Of a DNA stretch of 64,000 nt, positions 8,271 to 16,784 are shown in pieces. The position numbers and the translations under genes are program-made. Below the pieces are notes generated by a model. It was not told the origin of the DNA. It searched no databases and was given only the letters and a program-made list of their open reading frames with translations. The stretch lies in assembly GCF_035943815.1 (NCBI RefSeq), contig NZ_DASZBU010000006.1, positions 141,555-205,554 of the forward strand, in the 5' to 3' direction. Numbering within the stretch: position 1 is the stretch's first letter; the number at the start of each line of letters is the position of its first letter. The DNA comes from Frateuria_A sp035943815 (lineage in GTDB: Bacteria; Pseudomonadota; Gammaproteobacteria; Xanthomonadales; Rhodanobacteraceae).

Positions 8271-8885
8271 TCACGGCTCTGCCTCGTCGCCCAGCACCGC
8301 GTCGACCATCGCGGCCAGGCGCGTTTCCACGCGGGCGTCCAGGCGCGAGCGTCCGTTTTCGAGCAGACAGTCGCCGCGCGCGAGCGCAGGGTCGGCGACC
8401 AACTGCCAGTGGGCTTCGGCCGCATCCAATTCGCGCATCAGCGCCAGGTCGTCCGGGTGCAGCCGAACGCGCAGCTCGCGGGTGGCGGAGGGCAGCGCGG
8501 CGGCGGCCTGGCGCACGGCCTGGAGGACGAGCTCCGGGCGCGCAGCCAGCTCGTGCGCGATCACGCGGCGTGCGACCAGCATGGCGAGCTGCGTCAGCTC
8601 CTGCTCCACCGCCGTGTCCAGGGCATCGAGCGGGCGTGCGGCCTGGGTGAAGATCGACTCCAGCCGTGCCACCTGCTCGCGGCCCTGCGCGCGCGCCTCG
8701 GCCAGGCCCTGGGCCAAACCGGCGGCATGGCCTTCCTCATGTGCCTGGCGTTCGAGCGCTTCCAGGTCGCTGACGGTGGGATGGGCGGGGGCCTCGGCCG
8801 GCTCGGGCGGCGGCGGTTGGCCCATCTGCGGTGGTTCCCAGCGCTGGTATCCGGCGACGGCGTCGCGGTTGAGCACGGCGCTCAT
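8271..8885 (-). CDS. fliH: FliH, flagellar export ATPase regulator
   Basis: FliH binds FliI and tethers the ATPase to the C-ring through FliN. The 204-residue product has a Pro-rich N-terminus and then helical Glu/Ala/Gln-rich sequence with Gly-spaced repeats (AHEEGHAAGLAQGLAEARAQG), the GxxxG-type helix typical of FliH. The C-terminal domain includes LRVRLHPDDLALMRE and resembles the ATP synthase peripheral stalk. Its ATG overlaps the fliG stop by one base (TGATG). Confidence 0.94.
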   Translation of the reverse strand: MSAVLNRDAVAGYQRWEPPQMGQPPPPEPAEAPAHPTVSDLEALERQAHEEGHAAGLAQGLAEARAQGREQVARLESIFTQAARPLDALDTAVEQELTQLAMLVARRVIAHELAARPELVLQAVRQAAAALPSATRELRVRLHPDDLALMRELDAAEAHWQLVADPALARGDCLLENGRSRLDARVETRLAAMVDAVLGDEAEP

Positions 8886-9889
8886 CAGACCAGGTCATCC
8901 GAGCCGCCGAGGTTGATCTGGCCGGCGTCGGCCAGGCGCCGGGCGATGCCGAGGATCTCCTTCTGCGCCGCATCCACCTCGGACACGCGCACGGGACCGG
9001 CCACTTCCAGGTCGTCGCGCAGCATGTCGGCTGCGCGCTTGGACATGTTGGCGAACATTTTTTCGCGGATCGAAGGCTCGGCGCCCTTGAGCGCCACGAT
9101 CAGGCGCGGCGAGGGCACTTCGCGCAGCAGCGCCTGCATCGAGCGGTCGTCGAGCTCCACCAGATCGTCGAAGACGAACATCAGGTCCTCGATCTTGCTG
9201 CCCAGGCCCGGGTCGTGGCTGCGGATGGCGGCCATGAGCTCGGCCTCGCGGCTGGTTTCCATGGCGTTGAGGATGTTCGCCGCGGCCTTCAGGCCGCCGA
9301 CGCTGGCCGACTTGAGTTTGTTGGTGTTGCCGGAGAACTGGCGCTCCATGATCTCATCGAGCTCGTTCAGCGCGTGCGGCTGCACGCCGTCGAGTGTGGC
9401 GATGCGCATGATCGCGTCCGAGCGCGTGCGCGCCGGCAGGTAGCCGAGCACCTCGGCCGCCTGGTCGTGCTCCAGGTGCGCCAGCACCAGCGCGATGATC
9501 TGCGGGTGCTCCTGGCCGATCATCTCGGCGATGGCGCGCCCTTCCATCCACTTGAGCGATTCGAGCCCCTTGCTGGAGCGGCCCAGCAGGATGCGGTCGA
9601 TCAGGCTGCCGGCCTTGGTCTCGCCCAGCGCGTTGGTGAGGATCTTGCGGATGTATTCCTCGGTGCCGACGCCGAGCGCGGTTTGCCGGCCCATGTCGTC
9701 ATGCAGCCTGGTGAGCACCTGGTCGACCTGCTCGCGCGAAACGGAAGTGAGCACGGCCATGGCCTGGCCCACGGCCTGCACGTCGCGCGCGGACAGGTGC
9801 TTGAGCACCTCGGCGGCATCCTGCTCCCCCAGCGTGAGCAGCAGGATAGCGGCGCGCTGGGCGCCAGTGATGTGGGTTTCCTGTTTCAT
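8885..9889 (-). CDS. fliG: FliG, flagellar motor switch protein
   Basis: FliG forms the upper C-ring and makes the torque-generating contacts with MotA. The 334-residue product is normal length. The N-terminal domain contains AAILLLTLGEQDAAEVLKHL, the middle domain the EHPQ motif (GQEHPQIIALVLAHL), and the C-terminal domain the charged torque helix region VELDDRSMQALLREVPS. It starts 6 bases after fliF and overlaps fliH, consistent with the FliF-FliG fusion-like assembly of the MS/C ring. Confidence 0.98.
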   Translation of the reverse strand: MKQETHITGAQRAAILLLTLGEQDAAEVLKHLSARDVQAVGQAMAVLTSVSREQVDQVLTRLHDDMGRQTALGVGTEEYIRKILTNALGETKAGSLIDRILLGRSSKGLESLKWMEGRAIAEMIGQEHPQIIALVLAHLEHDQAAEVLGYLPARTRSDAIMRIATLDGVQPHALNELDEIMERQFSGNTNKLKSASVGGLKAAANILNAMETSREAELMAAIRSHDPGLGSKIEDLMFVFDDLVELDDRSMQALLREVPSPRLIVALKGAEPSIREKMFANMSKRAADMLRDDLEVAGPVRVSEVDAAQKEILGIARRLADAGQINLGGSDDLV

Positions 9890-9895
9890 CGACGC

Positions 9896-11578
9896 TTAGC
9901 CGCCATCCTCGCCAACCCAATTGCGGACCACCTGGGCGACCTGCCTGGGGTCGTCGCTGACCATGCGCCGGGCCAGCCCCACTTTCTGTTCATAGCCGAT
10001 GACCTGTGTCGGTGCAGCGAGCCGGCTGCGCTCGTCTTCCCCGTCATCGGCCACGCGCACGGAAACCGTAGGCACGCGGCCGGCCGCGGCCAGCGCCGGT
10101 TGCGGCGCGCCGCGCAGCAGACCCTTGAGCAAGGGGCGCAGCAGGCCGAAGGCGACGACGAGCGCGATCAGCACGCCGATCGCCTGCTTGATCAGGTCCA
10201 GCATGCCGGGGCGCTGCCAGAACGGCTGCTGCTCGGGCGCGTCGGCCGAGGGCGCCTGCTGGAAGGCCTGGTTGACCACGCTGACGCTGTCGCCGCGCGT
10301 GGCACTGAAGCCCACCGCGTTCTTGGTCAGGTCGGTCAGATGGGCCAGTTCCTGCGCGGTGAACGGCGTGCTGGTGCCGCCCTTGGGGCCGGCCACGCTC
10401 TTGTTGTCGACCACCACGGCCACGGTCAGCCGTGCCAGGCGGCCGGCCGGGTCGCTGGTGTGGCTGATGGTGCGGTCCAGCTCGTAGTTGCGCGTGGCGC
10501 TGGAGGAACTGTCGCCGTTGTCGGCCTGCGCCGTGGCGGCGGCGGGCGCGGCGGGCTTGCCGCCGGCATTCGGGTTGGCGGCGGTCGGCTGCGCCGCCAT
10601 CACCGGCGGCTGGTTGCTGAGCGCGCCGGGCACGCCGCCGTCAGCGGGACCGCCGTTGCCGCGGCGCTCGCTGCTGGTCTGCTCGCTGCGCAGGGCCGGA
10701 TGGTCGTGGTCGAAGGTCTCGGTGGCCTTTTCGGTCTGGCTGAAATCCAGGTCGACGAACACCTGCGCATGCACCTTGCCCGGGCCTACCAGCGGCGTGA
10801 GCAGTTGCTCGACGCGCTGGGCGTAGGTGTTCTCCATCCGCGTAGCCAGGCGCAGGCGGCTGTCGCCCACCGCGGCGGCGCTGTCCGGGTCGGTGCCGGT
10901 CAAGAGCTGGCCCTGCTGGTCGACCACCGAGACCCGACGCGGATCGAGGTCAGGCACCGAGGCGGCGACCAGGTGCACGATCGCCGCCACCTGGCTCGCA
11001 TCCAGTTGCCGGCCGGGATAGAGCGTGACCAGCACCGAGGCGCTGGCCTGGCGGTCGTCGCGGATGAAGGCCGAAGGCTTGGCCATCGCCAGGTGCACGC
11101 GCGCCGAGCGCACGCCCTGCAGGCTGCCGATGGTGTTGCCCAGGTCCGCCTCCAGCGCCTGCTGATAGCGCGTGCGCTCGGCCAGGTCGCTCATGCCGAA
11201 AGGCGATTCGGCCTGCGGCACCGCACCGCTGGCGGCGGTGCCCTGCGGCAGCCCCTGCCCGGCCAGGCGCAGACGGGTGGCCGCCAGGTCCGATGCCGGC
11301 ACCATGATCGAGCCGCCGTCGTCGCCCAGCTTGTAGGGTGTGTTGGTCGATTGCAGCGCCTGCGTGATGGCGGCGGCGTCCTGCTGGCCCAGGCCTGCGT
11401 AGAGCAGACCCCAGTTGGGGCCGCGCGACCACAGCACCACCGCCACGCCCAGCGCCACGGCCGCGGCCATGCCGACCAGCAGCAGCAACTGGCGCGAAGC
11501 GGGGCTGCGCGCGAGCTGCCTGAGGTCGAAGCGATTGGCGGGACTGTCGGTGGTGGTCGCGATGGCGTTGTCGGCCAT
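9896..11578 (-). CDS. fliF: FliF, flagellar MS-ring protein
   Basis: FliF builds the MS ring in the inner membrane, the base on which the rotor and export gate assemble. The 560 residues show a membrane helix near 31-51, ring-building YscJ-like domains (for example GLLYAGLGQQDAAAITQALQ), a Gly/Ala/Asn-rich periplasmic linker, a second membrane helix near 455-477 and a cytoplasmic FliG-binding tail ending RNWVGEDGG. It follows fliE by 60 bases. Confidence 0.97.
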   Translation of the reverse strand: MADNAIATTTDSPANRFDLRQLARSPASRQLLLLVGMAAAVALGVAVVLWSRGPNWGLLYAGLGQQDAAAITQALQSTNTPYKLGDDGGSIMVPASDLAATRLRLAGQGLPQGTAASGAVPQAESPFGMSDLAERTRYQQALEADLGNTIGSLQGVRSARVHLAMAKPSAFIRDDRQASASVLVTLYPGRQLDASQVAAIVHLVAASVPDLDPRRVSVVDQQGQLLTGTDPDSAAAVGDSRLRLATRMENTYAQRVEQLLTPLVGPGKVHAQVFVDLDFSQTEKATETFDHDHPALRSEQTSSERRGNGGPADGGVPGALSNQPPVMAAQPTAANPNAGGKPAAPAAATAQADNGDSSSSATRNYELDRTISHTSDPAGRLARLTVAVVVDNKSVAGPKGGTSTPFTAQELAHLTDLTKNAVGFSATRGDSVSVVNQAFQQAPSADAPEQQPFWQRPGMLDLIKQAIGVLIALVVAFGLLRPLLKGLLRGAPQPALAAAGRVPTVSVRVADDGEDERSRLAAPTQVIGYEQKVGLARRMVSDDPRQVAQVVRNWVGEDGG

Positions 11579-11638
11579 GAGGAAGGGTCATCCGTAAAGC
11601 TGAAGAAGGAACGCGCGGCCTCTCAAGGCCGGTCGTCG

Positions 11639-11962
11639 TCAGACCGGCATGTTCATGATGTCCTTGTAGGCATCGACCAGCTTGTTGCGCACTTCGGTCA
11701 TCGCGCGCAACGAGAGATCGGCCTTCTGGATCGCCACCATCGTGCGTCCCAGGTCCGCGCCCGCATCGCCACGCTCGAAGCTGGCGGCCATCTGACCGGC
11801 GTGCTGCTGGCTGTCGCCCACGTTCGCGATCGATTGCTTCAGCAGCGCGCCGAAATCCGCCGTGGCGGCAGGCGCGGCCTTCAGTGCCGTTTCCGCCGGA
11901 CGCACCTGGGCGGAAAGCTGGCGCATCTGGGCGAGCAAGTTGTTGACGTCGATGGTGCTCAT
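11639..11962 (-). CDS. fliE: FliE, MS-ring/rod junction protein
   Basis: FliE links the MS ring to the proximal rod and is the first axial protein exported. The 107-residue product is typical, with an N-terminal helix and a conserved C-terminus VRNKLVDAYKDIMNMPV. It is the first gene of the fliE-F-G-H-I-J-K block, 41 bases downstream of a sigma54-type promoter and just after fleQ. Confidence 0.96.
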   Translation of the reverse strand: MSTIDVNNLLAQMRQLSAQVRPAETALKAAPAATADFGALLKQSIANVGDSQQHAGQMAASFERGDAGADLGRTMVAIQKADLSLRAMTEVRNKLVDAYKDIMNMPV

Positions 11963-12002
11963 GTCGGGATTCCGGCGCGTGGCGGCTTTGGTTGGTATGA
12001 CT

Positions 12003-12017
12003 GCACGAGCTGTGCCA
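12003..12017 (-). promoter_or_regulatory. Sigma54-type promoter of the fliE operon
   Basis: The minus strand reads TGGCACAGCTCGTGC, keeping GG-N10-GC and a perfect TGGCAC -24 element; the -12 element has GTGC instead of TTGC. It ends 41 bases before the fliE ATG, close to the 44-base spacing at flgB. It sits between fliE and the REP doublet. Activation by the FleQ encoded just upstream is inferred from the known RpoN-FleQ regime. Confidence 0.75.
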
Positions 12018-12027
12018 GAGCTCCTCT

Positions 12028-12148
12028 AGCCCTCTCCGCCGGGGGAGAGGGTCGGGTGAGGGGGAGGCATTTGGGTTTGGGTTTTGCTTGGGCATAAAGC
12101 CAAGCCCCCCTCTCCCCAGCCCTCTCCCCCGACTGCGCCGGGGAGGGC
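12028..12148. repeat. REP doublet between fleQ and fliE
   Basis: The 195-base fleQ-fliE gap carries two inverted REP copies. At 12028-12067 the shortened arms CCCTCTCC and GGGGGAGAGGG are followed by the GTCGGGTGAGGGGGAGG tail. At 12105-12148 the tail precedes the arms. The doublet lies upstream of the fliE sigma54 site and downstream of the fleQ stop, so it may also act as the fleQ 3' end structure. Confidence 0.8.
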
Positions 12149-12157
12149 AAACACGCG

Positions 12158-13582
12158 TCAAGCCGCCAGGCTGTTCTGCAGTCCGTACTTGCGCAGCTTC
12201 TCCACCAGCGTGGTGCGCTGCATGCGCAGCAGCTTGGCGGCATGCGCGACCACGCCACCGGTGACGTCGAGCGCCTGGCGGATGAGGCCCACCTCGATGT
12301 CGGCCAGGTGATCCTTCAGGTCGATGCCGCCCTCGGGCAGCAGGGTGGCGTCGCCGGCGTTGGCGGCGGCGTCCATCAGCGCGGGCGCGGCGGCGCCTTC
12401 CATCAGCGCCAGCAGCGAAACGCCCGGCACCTCCTCCATGGCCTGGCGGCCACGGTATTTCTCCGGCAGGTCGCTGCCGCGGATCTCGCCGTGCGGGTAG
12501 AGGATGGCCAGGCGCTCGACCAGGTTGCACAGCTCGCGCACGTTGCCCGGCCAGGCGTACTGGTGCAGCGCATTGAGAGCGCCGGCGGAGAAGCGCACGC
12601 TGGACAGGCCACGGCGCGCCAAGCGCTGGTTGAATTCGGTGATCAGCACCGGCAGATCGTCCAGGTGCTCGCGCAGCGCTGGCATCTCCAGCGGGAACAC
12701 GGACAGGCGATAGAACAGGTCCTCGCGGAACTGGCCGTTGGCGATCGCCTGATCGAGGTTGCGGTGGGTGGCGGCGATGATGCGCACGTCGCAGCGCTGG
12801 CTCTTGGTGCCGCCGACGCGCTCGAACACGCGTTCCTGCAGCACGCGCAGCAGCTTGACCTGCATGGTCAGGCTCATGTCGCCGATCTCGTCCAGGAACA
12901 GCGTGCCGCCCTCGGCCAGCTCGAAGCGGCCCTTGCGCGCGCTGATCGCGCCGGTGAAGGCGCCTTTCTCGTGGCCGAACAGCTCGCTTTCCAGAAGTTC
13001 GGCGGGGATCGCACCGCAGTTGATCGCTACGAACGGCTTGTCGCGGCGGGGCGAACACTCGTGGATGGTGCGCGCGACCATCTCCTTGCCGGTGCCCGAT
13101 TCACCAAGCACCAGCACGCTGGAGTCGAACGGCGCCACCTGGCGGATCAGCGCATTGACGCGGCGCATCGGCCCGGATTCGCCGACGAAGCGCAGTTCGC
13201 CGCGGCGGCCGCCAAGCAGCCGCGCATACAGGCTGCGCATCACTTCGGCCAGCTGCTCGTAGCGCAGCGGGAACTCCACCATGCCGATGCGGGAAGCGAA
13301 CGGCGAGCTGGCGGCCGTCAGGCGCGTGGCCCAGGCCGAATCGCTGGCCAGCAGCACCGGCACATGGCCGGCGGCATCGCCCAGCAGCGCGAACTGGCGC
13401 TCCGCTTCGGTCGTGTCGGCGATCGTGCCCACGTAGACGGCGCGCCAGGCCTGGGTCGATTCGTCCGCAGCGATGCAGCTTTCGCCCCGCTGCGGGTGGT
13501 AACCGAGGAAGTGCAACGCAGACAGAATGGACTCGGCCCGCGCCTCGTTCGATTCGATCACCAGGAAATCGACCTTGCTCAT
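12158..13582 (-). CDS. fleQ: FleQ-type sigma54-dependent flagellar master regulator
   Basis: This enhancer-binding protein activates RpoN promoters of class II flagellar genes and, in FleQ family members, responds to c-di-GMP. The 474 residues comprise a receiver-like N-terminal FleQ domain (about 1-125), an AAA+ domain with Walker A GESGTGKE (160-167), the sigma54 contact loop GAFTGA (207-212) and Walker B LFLDEIGD (228-235), and a Fis-type helix-turn-helix ending KLRKYGLQNSLAA. GGAGG lies about 7 bases before the ATG. It separates the fliC-D-S-T group from fliE onward. An FlrA/FlrC-like role cannot be excluded, but the truncated receiver-like domain favours FleQ. Confidence 0.93.
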   Translation of the reverse strand: MSKVDFLVIESNEARAESILSALHFLGYHPQRGESCIAADESTQAWRAVYVGTIADTTEAERQFALLGDAAGHVPVLLASDSAWATRLTAASSPFASRIGMVEFPLRYEQLAEVMRSLYARLLGGRRGELRFVGESGPMRRVNALIRQVAPFDSSVLVLGESGTGKEMVARTIHECSPRRDKPFVAINCGAIPAELLESELFGHEKGAFTGAISARKGRFELAEGGTLFLDEIGDMSLTMQVKLLRVLQERVFERVGGTKSQRCDVRIIAATHRNLDQAIANGQFREDLFYRLSVFPLEMPALREHLDDLPVLITEFNQRLARRGLSSVRFSAGALNALHQYAWPGNVRELCNLVERLAILYPHGEIRGSDLPEKYRGRQAMEEVPGVSLLALMEGAAAPALMDAAANAGDATLLPEGGIDLKDHLADIEVGLIRQALDVTGGVVAHAAKLLRMQRTTLVEKLRKYGLQNSLAA

Positions 13583-13956
13583 TTAATTGCCTCCCCTTGG
13601 ACACCCAATCCGACGAACCGCCGACCGTCCCGCAGTGTTCGCGATGCTCTATGCCGGCTTTCCGTCGTCGGCTGCGTGGAGGAAGGAGCAAGAAGAAGGC
13701 CAGCGCAGGCACGTGTCCGCACTGTCCGCGGACGCGCGGATGGCCCTAATGCGTCACCTGTGAAGGAAATGTCGACGCGCCGTGATGCGCGGATGCGGCA
13801 ACGGCGACGGTTTGCCGGCGCCATGGGTCCGTCGGCGAGTGACCTTGCGTGACACCGCCGCGTCGTCGATCGTCAAACGGACGACGCGTGAGCCTGCGAA
13901 AGTGTGAAGTTCTTCACGTGCCAGACGCGGACCAACTCACATGGCCCAAAGCGGAC
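13583..13956. other. 374-base gap upstream of fleQ
   Basis: This gap separates fleQ from the PilZ gene and presumably contains the fleQ promoter. I see no convincing gene, REP element or GG-N10-GC sigma54 site directed at fleQ. The only structure of note is an inverted repeat GTGAAG-TT-CTTCAC at 13904-13917, just after the PilZ stop and about 320 bases before fleQ. It has no T-run, so it is not an obvious terminator. Confidence 0.5.
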
Positions 13957-14511
13957 TCATGCGTTGGCCTGGCGCGCACCTGCCACTTTGCGTCGGTGGT
14001 GACGAAACACGAAACGTTCGAGTGACGCAGCGACGCCATCGCCCAGTCCCCGGAAGGCGATAAAGGTGCGGCCGTCACCGAGCCGGCGGTCGACGCGCGC
14101 GGGCAGTTCCAGCGGCACGCTGGGGCATGCATCGAAGCGCAGGCGCAGCAGCAGCTCCTCCCCCACGCTTGCCAGGGCATCGGGCACCACGGCGCCGATC
14201 GCGTTGAAGCTGAGCACCTGGCGCGGCGGCAATGCGTCGGCGGACAGCGATACGCGGCTGACCATGTCGATCAAGGCGTTGAGCTTGGCGTCCAGCCGCA
14301 TGAGTTCCTGCATCACCGGATCGTCGTCGTCGGCATTGTCGGCGCGGCGCTCCTCCAGCGCGGAGACGGTGGCGAGCGCGGCCGCATTGCGCTCGGCCAG
14401 GCGCTGGGACAGCGCTTCAGGTACCGGCCAGGCAAGCGCCTGGCTGTCGGCATGCCAGCTGCCCTCGCAGGCAAGCCGCTGCTCGAACTCGTTCCAGGCA
14501 CTGGCGGTCAT
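13957..14511 (-). CDS. Degenerate PilZ-domain protein
   Basis: The 184-residue product has a helical, charged N-terminal half (about 1-95, with an Asp-rich stretch DNADDDD) and a C-terminal beta-rich PilZ-like domain from about residue 95. The domain keeps the order PPRQVLSFNAIGAVVPDALASVG but lacks the full RxxxR and D/NxSxxG c-di-GMP motifs; SFNAIG stands where NxSxxG would be. It lies between fliT and fleQ in the flagellar run and may be a c-di-GMP-independent motility adaptor. Function is inferred from fold resemblance and neighbours only. Confidence 0.72.
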   Translation of the reverse strand: MTASAWNEFEQRLACEGSWHADSQALAWPVPEALSQRLAERNAAALATVSALEERRADNADDDDPVMQELMRLDAKLNALIDMVSRVSLSADALPPRQVLSFNAIGAVVPDALASVGEELLLRLRFDACPSVPLELPARVDRRLGDGRTFIAFRGLGDGVAASLERFVFRHHRRKVAGARQANA

Positions 14512-14623
14512 GACGGGTTTCCGGCGGGTAGTTTCGTGGCCCGTGAGTATGCAAGCACCGGGCCCAGGCCGCTGATGTTGGGGTTCGCCGCGGGACGACC
14601 ATTGCTCTCAGTCCCGGAGGGGG

Positions 14624-14908
14624 TCAACCACCATAGGCGGCGACGGCGCGGACGCCGTCGTGCGCGGCCTGCCACCGCCTGGCCGCCGCGTCGCGCGCCT
14701 GGACCACCAGGGCCTGCAGTTCGCGGTCGAGCGTAAGCAGTTCGCCGAGCTGGCGCACACCGTCTTCATCCCCTGCCAGGGGTTGCTTCACCAGCGGATG
14801 GCGTTGATCTTCCAGCGCGAGGACTTGCTCCCAGTCGCCCGCGCGCGCGGCCTCGAGCATGGCGCGTGTCAGCGCCATGGCCAGGGCCAGCGGCTCCGGC
14901 GTGCTCAT
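14624..14908 (-). CDS. fliT: FliT-like flagellar chaperone
   Basis: FliT-type proteins are small helical cytoplasmic chaperones of the filament cap FliD and also modulate flagellar regulators. The 94-residue product is all-helical with a conserved-looking DWEQVLALEDQRHPLV segment (about 25-40), typical of FliT. It overlaps the fliS stop by four bases (ATGA), in the usual fliD-fliS-fliT order. The sequence is weakly conserved, so the name depends partly on position. Confidence 0.82.
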   Translation of the reverse strand: MSTPEPLALAMALTRAMLEAARAGDWEQVLALEDQRHPLVKQPLAGDEDGVRQLGELLTLDRELQALVVQARDAAARRWQAAHDGVRAVAAYGG

Positions 14909-15315
14909 GCGGCGGCGCCGGCGGCGCGGCGCGCCTCCATCGGCACCTGTACCCAGCTGGTGCGGATCTTCTGCAGCAGCGCGCTCACCTCGTCCAGCGC
15001 GGCGACGTCGTTGCGCAGGTTGGCGTGCAGCAGGCGCCGGCTCATGTAGTCGTACAGGGCGTCGAGCTGGCCGACGAGCGGGGTCTCCACCGCGGGATCC
15101 AGCGAATCGCGCAAGCCGCCGATGATGTCGATGCAGCGGCCGATCACCTCGCCCTTGGCGGCGATCTCGCCGCGCTGCATGTGGCCGCGCGCGGTGATCA
15201 GGCGCTCCAGGGCACCGTCCATGAGCAGCGTGATCAGGCCATGCGGGTCGGCCGACTCCACGCCGCCGTGCGAGCGGATCTGCTGGTAGGCGATGGCGCC
15301 CTGTCCGAATGCCAT
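14905..15315 (-). CDS. fliS: FliS, flagellin export chaperone
   Basis: FliS binds the C-terminus of flagellin and keeps it export-competent. The 136-residue product is helical with the family signature regions AYQQIRSHGGVESADPHGL and ALYDYMSRRLLHANLRND. The ATG at 15315 gives the standard length; the longer open frame belongs to antisense-like sequence within fliD. It begins 11 bases after fliD and overlaps fliT. Confidence 0.96.
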   Translation of the reverse strand: MAFGQGAIAYQQIRSHGGVESADPHGLITLLMDGALERLITARGHMQRGEIAAKGEVIGRCIDIIGGLRDSLDPAVETPLVGQLDALYDYMSRRLLHANLRNDVAALDEVSALLQKIRTSWVQVPMEARRAAGAAA

Positions 15316-15326
15316 GGCGTTCTCCG

Positions 15327-16724
15327 TTACTTCTTGCTCGAGCCGTTGAGCGCGTCGAACTGTTGGGTTAGGTAGCTGCTGGTGCTGTTGAGCTTGGCCA
15401 ACATGGCATCCAAGGCGTTGAACTGCGCCTGGTAGCGCGCCGTGAGCGCAGCCATGCTGTCGTCCAGTGCGGTTTGCTGGTTGGCCAGGTCGCTCAGTTG
15501 CTGGTTGATGTTGCTGGTTCGCGTGCCGAGGATGCCGCTGCTGCCGATCCATCCATCCAGCGGCGTGCTGAACTGGGCGGCGAAACCGCCGGTGCCGCTG
15601 AAGAAAGCCTTGACCGTGCCGCCCCCGCCGCTCATGGCGGTAGCCAGCTTGCCGCTGTCGAGCTGAAGGGTGCCATCGACCTGCAGCGATATGCCCACCG
15701 AAGCGAGCGTGTTGCCGTTGACGGCACCGCCGACGATCTTGGAAAACGTGCTCTGGATGCCGTTGAGCGTGGCGTCGCCGATCAGGGCGCCGGCCGTGCC
15801 GCTGGTGGGGTCGTACTGGGTGAGGTTGTTATATATCCCCACGAAACTGTTGTATGTGTTGACGAAGTTGCCGATGGCCGTGGTAGCGGCGCTGGCGTCG
15901 TTGGCAACGGTGACCGTCGTCGTGCCGACCGCGGTGAGATTCAGTGTCACGCCGTCGATCGCGGTGGTGACCGTGTTCTGCGAACTGCTGCCTGCCAGGC
16001 CATCGATGGTGTAGGTGGCGTCTTTTGCGGCGGTAACGACGCTCAGCTTGTTTCCCGTGGTCGCATTCGGATCGTAGTTCAGCGCAGCCAAGCCACCGTC
16101 GCCACCGCTGCTGGTCACTTTGAAAACGTTAGCCGTGCCGGTCTGGGTGCTGCTGATGCTCAGGTGCGCACCGTCGGTTCCCGTCACTATCGTGGCGCTG
16201 ACGCCGGGATTGTTGCTGGCGTTGTTGATCGCGTCGCGAATCGAAGCGAGCGAGGAGTTCGTGCTGTCGATCGACAGGCTCATCTGCTGGCTGCCCACGC
16301 TGATGGTGAGCGTGCCGGTGCCGACGTTCGTGGTATCGCTCGCAAAGGCTGCCGACGAAGCTTTCAGTGCCGTGGCCAGCTGCGTCACGTTGACTGAATA
16401 GTTGCCGGTGGTCGCCGTGCTGCTCGCGCTGGCGCTCAGCAGCGTGCTGTCGCCCACGCTCGTCTTGCGCACCGTGAACGCGCTGCCGTCATTGAGCGAC
16501 GACAACGACGATTGCAGCGCCGAAAGCGCCGCCGTCACCTGGCCCAGTGCGGACAACTGGGTCTGCGCAGACGCCTTTTGATTGTCGATGGCGCTCTGCT
16601 GGGGCGCCCGCTTCGCGGCGACGAGTTGGCTGACCAGGCCGTTTACGTCCAATCCTGATCCGACGCCCGCGGCGGTGAGGATGCCCGAAGTTGGAGTACT
16701 GGTGGAGCCGACGGTGACAGCCAT
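15327..16724 (-). CDS. fliD: FliD, flagellar filament cap
   Basis: FliD caps the filament and folds exported flagellin into place. The 465 residues have the conserved N-terminal AAGVGSGLDVNGLVSQLV (18-35), Ser/Thr/Ala/Gly-rich central domains and a coiled C-terminal region (LTQQFDALNGSSKK end). GAGG lies about 10 bases before the ATG. It follows fliC by 60 bases containing a hairpin, so it may be expressed partly by read-through from the fliC promoter. Confidence 0.96.
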   Translation of the reverse strand: MAVTVGSTSTPTSGILTAAGVGSGLDVNGLVSQLVAAKRAPQQSAIDNQKASAQTQLSALGQVTAALSALQSSLSSLNDGSAFTVRKTSVGDSTLLSASASSTATTGNYSVNVTQLATALKASSAAFASDTTNVGTGTLTISVGSQQMSLSIDSTNSSLASIRDAINNASNNPGVSATIVTGTDGAHLSISSTQTGTANVFKVTSSGGDGGLAALNYDPNATTGNKLSVVTAAKDATYTIDGLAGSSSQNTVTTAIDGVTLNLTAVGTTTVTVANDASAATTAIGNFVNTYNSFVGIYNNLTQYDPTSGTAGALIGDATLNGIQSTFSKIVGGAVNGNTLASVGISLQVDGTLQLDSGKLATAMSGGGGTVKAFFSGTGGFAAQFSTPLDGWIGSSGILGTRTSNINQQLSDLANQQTALDDSMAALTARYQAQFNALDAMLAKLNSTSSYLTQQFDALNGSSKK

Positions 16725-16746
16725 GGTCGCAAACCCTCAATGAAGA

Positions 16747-16772
16747 GGGCGGCCATGTCGCCATGGCCGCCC
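16747..16772 (-). terminator. Hairpin after fliC
   Basis: A perfect 10-base stem (GGGCGGCCAT and ATGGCCGCCC) with a 6-base loop sits 13 bases after the fliC stop, followed on the minus strand by a short TCTTCATT. The weak T-run suggests an attenuating rather than full terminator, which would give more flagellin than FliD message. Confidence 0.6.
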
Positions 16773-16784
16773 GATACCGCACTG

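Noticed and set aside
9215..12097. A 960-codon open frame on the plus strand across fliG-fliE
   Set aside because: It is antisense to well-supported flagellar genes and rich in His, Arg and Ala with no family motif.
1416..12148. A CRISPR array
   Set aside because: The repeats are inverted palindromes in separate gaps, with no regular spacers and no cas genes.
13905..13923. TGGCACGTGAAGAAC as a fleQ sigma54 promoter
   Set aside because: The -24 element is good, but the -12 has AC where the near-invariant GC is needed, and it lies over 320 bases from fleQ.
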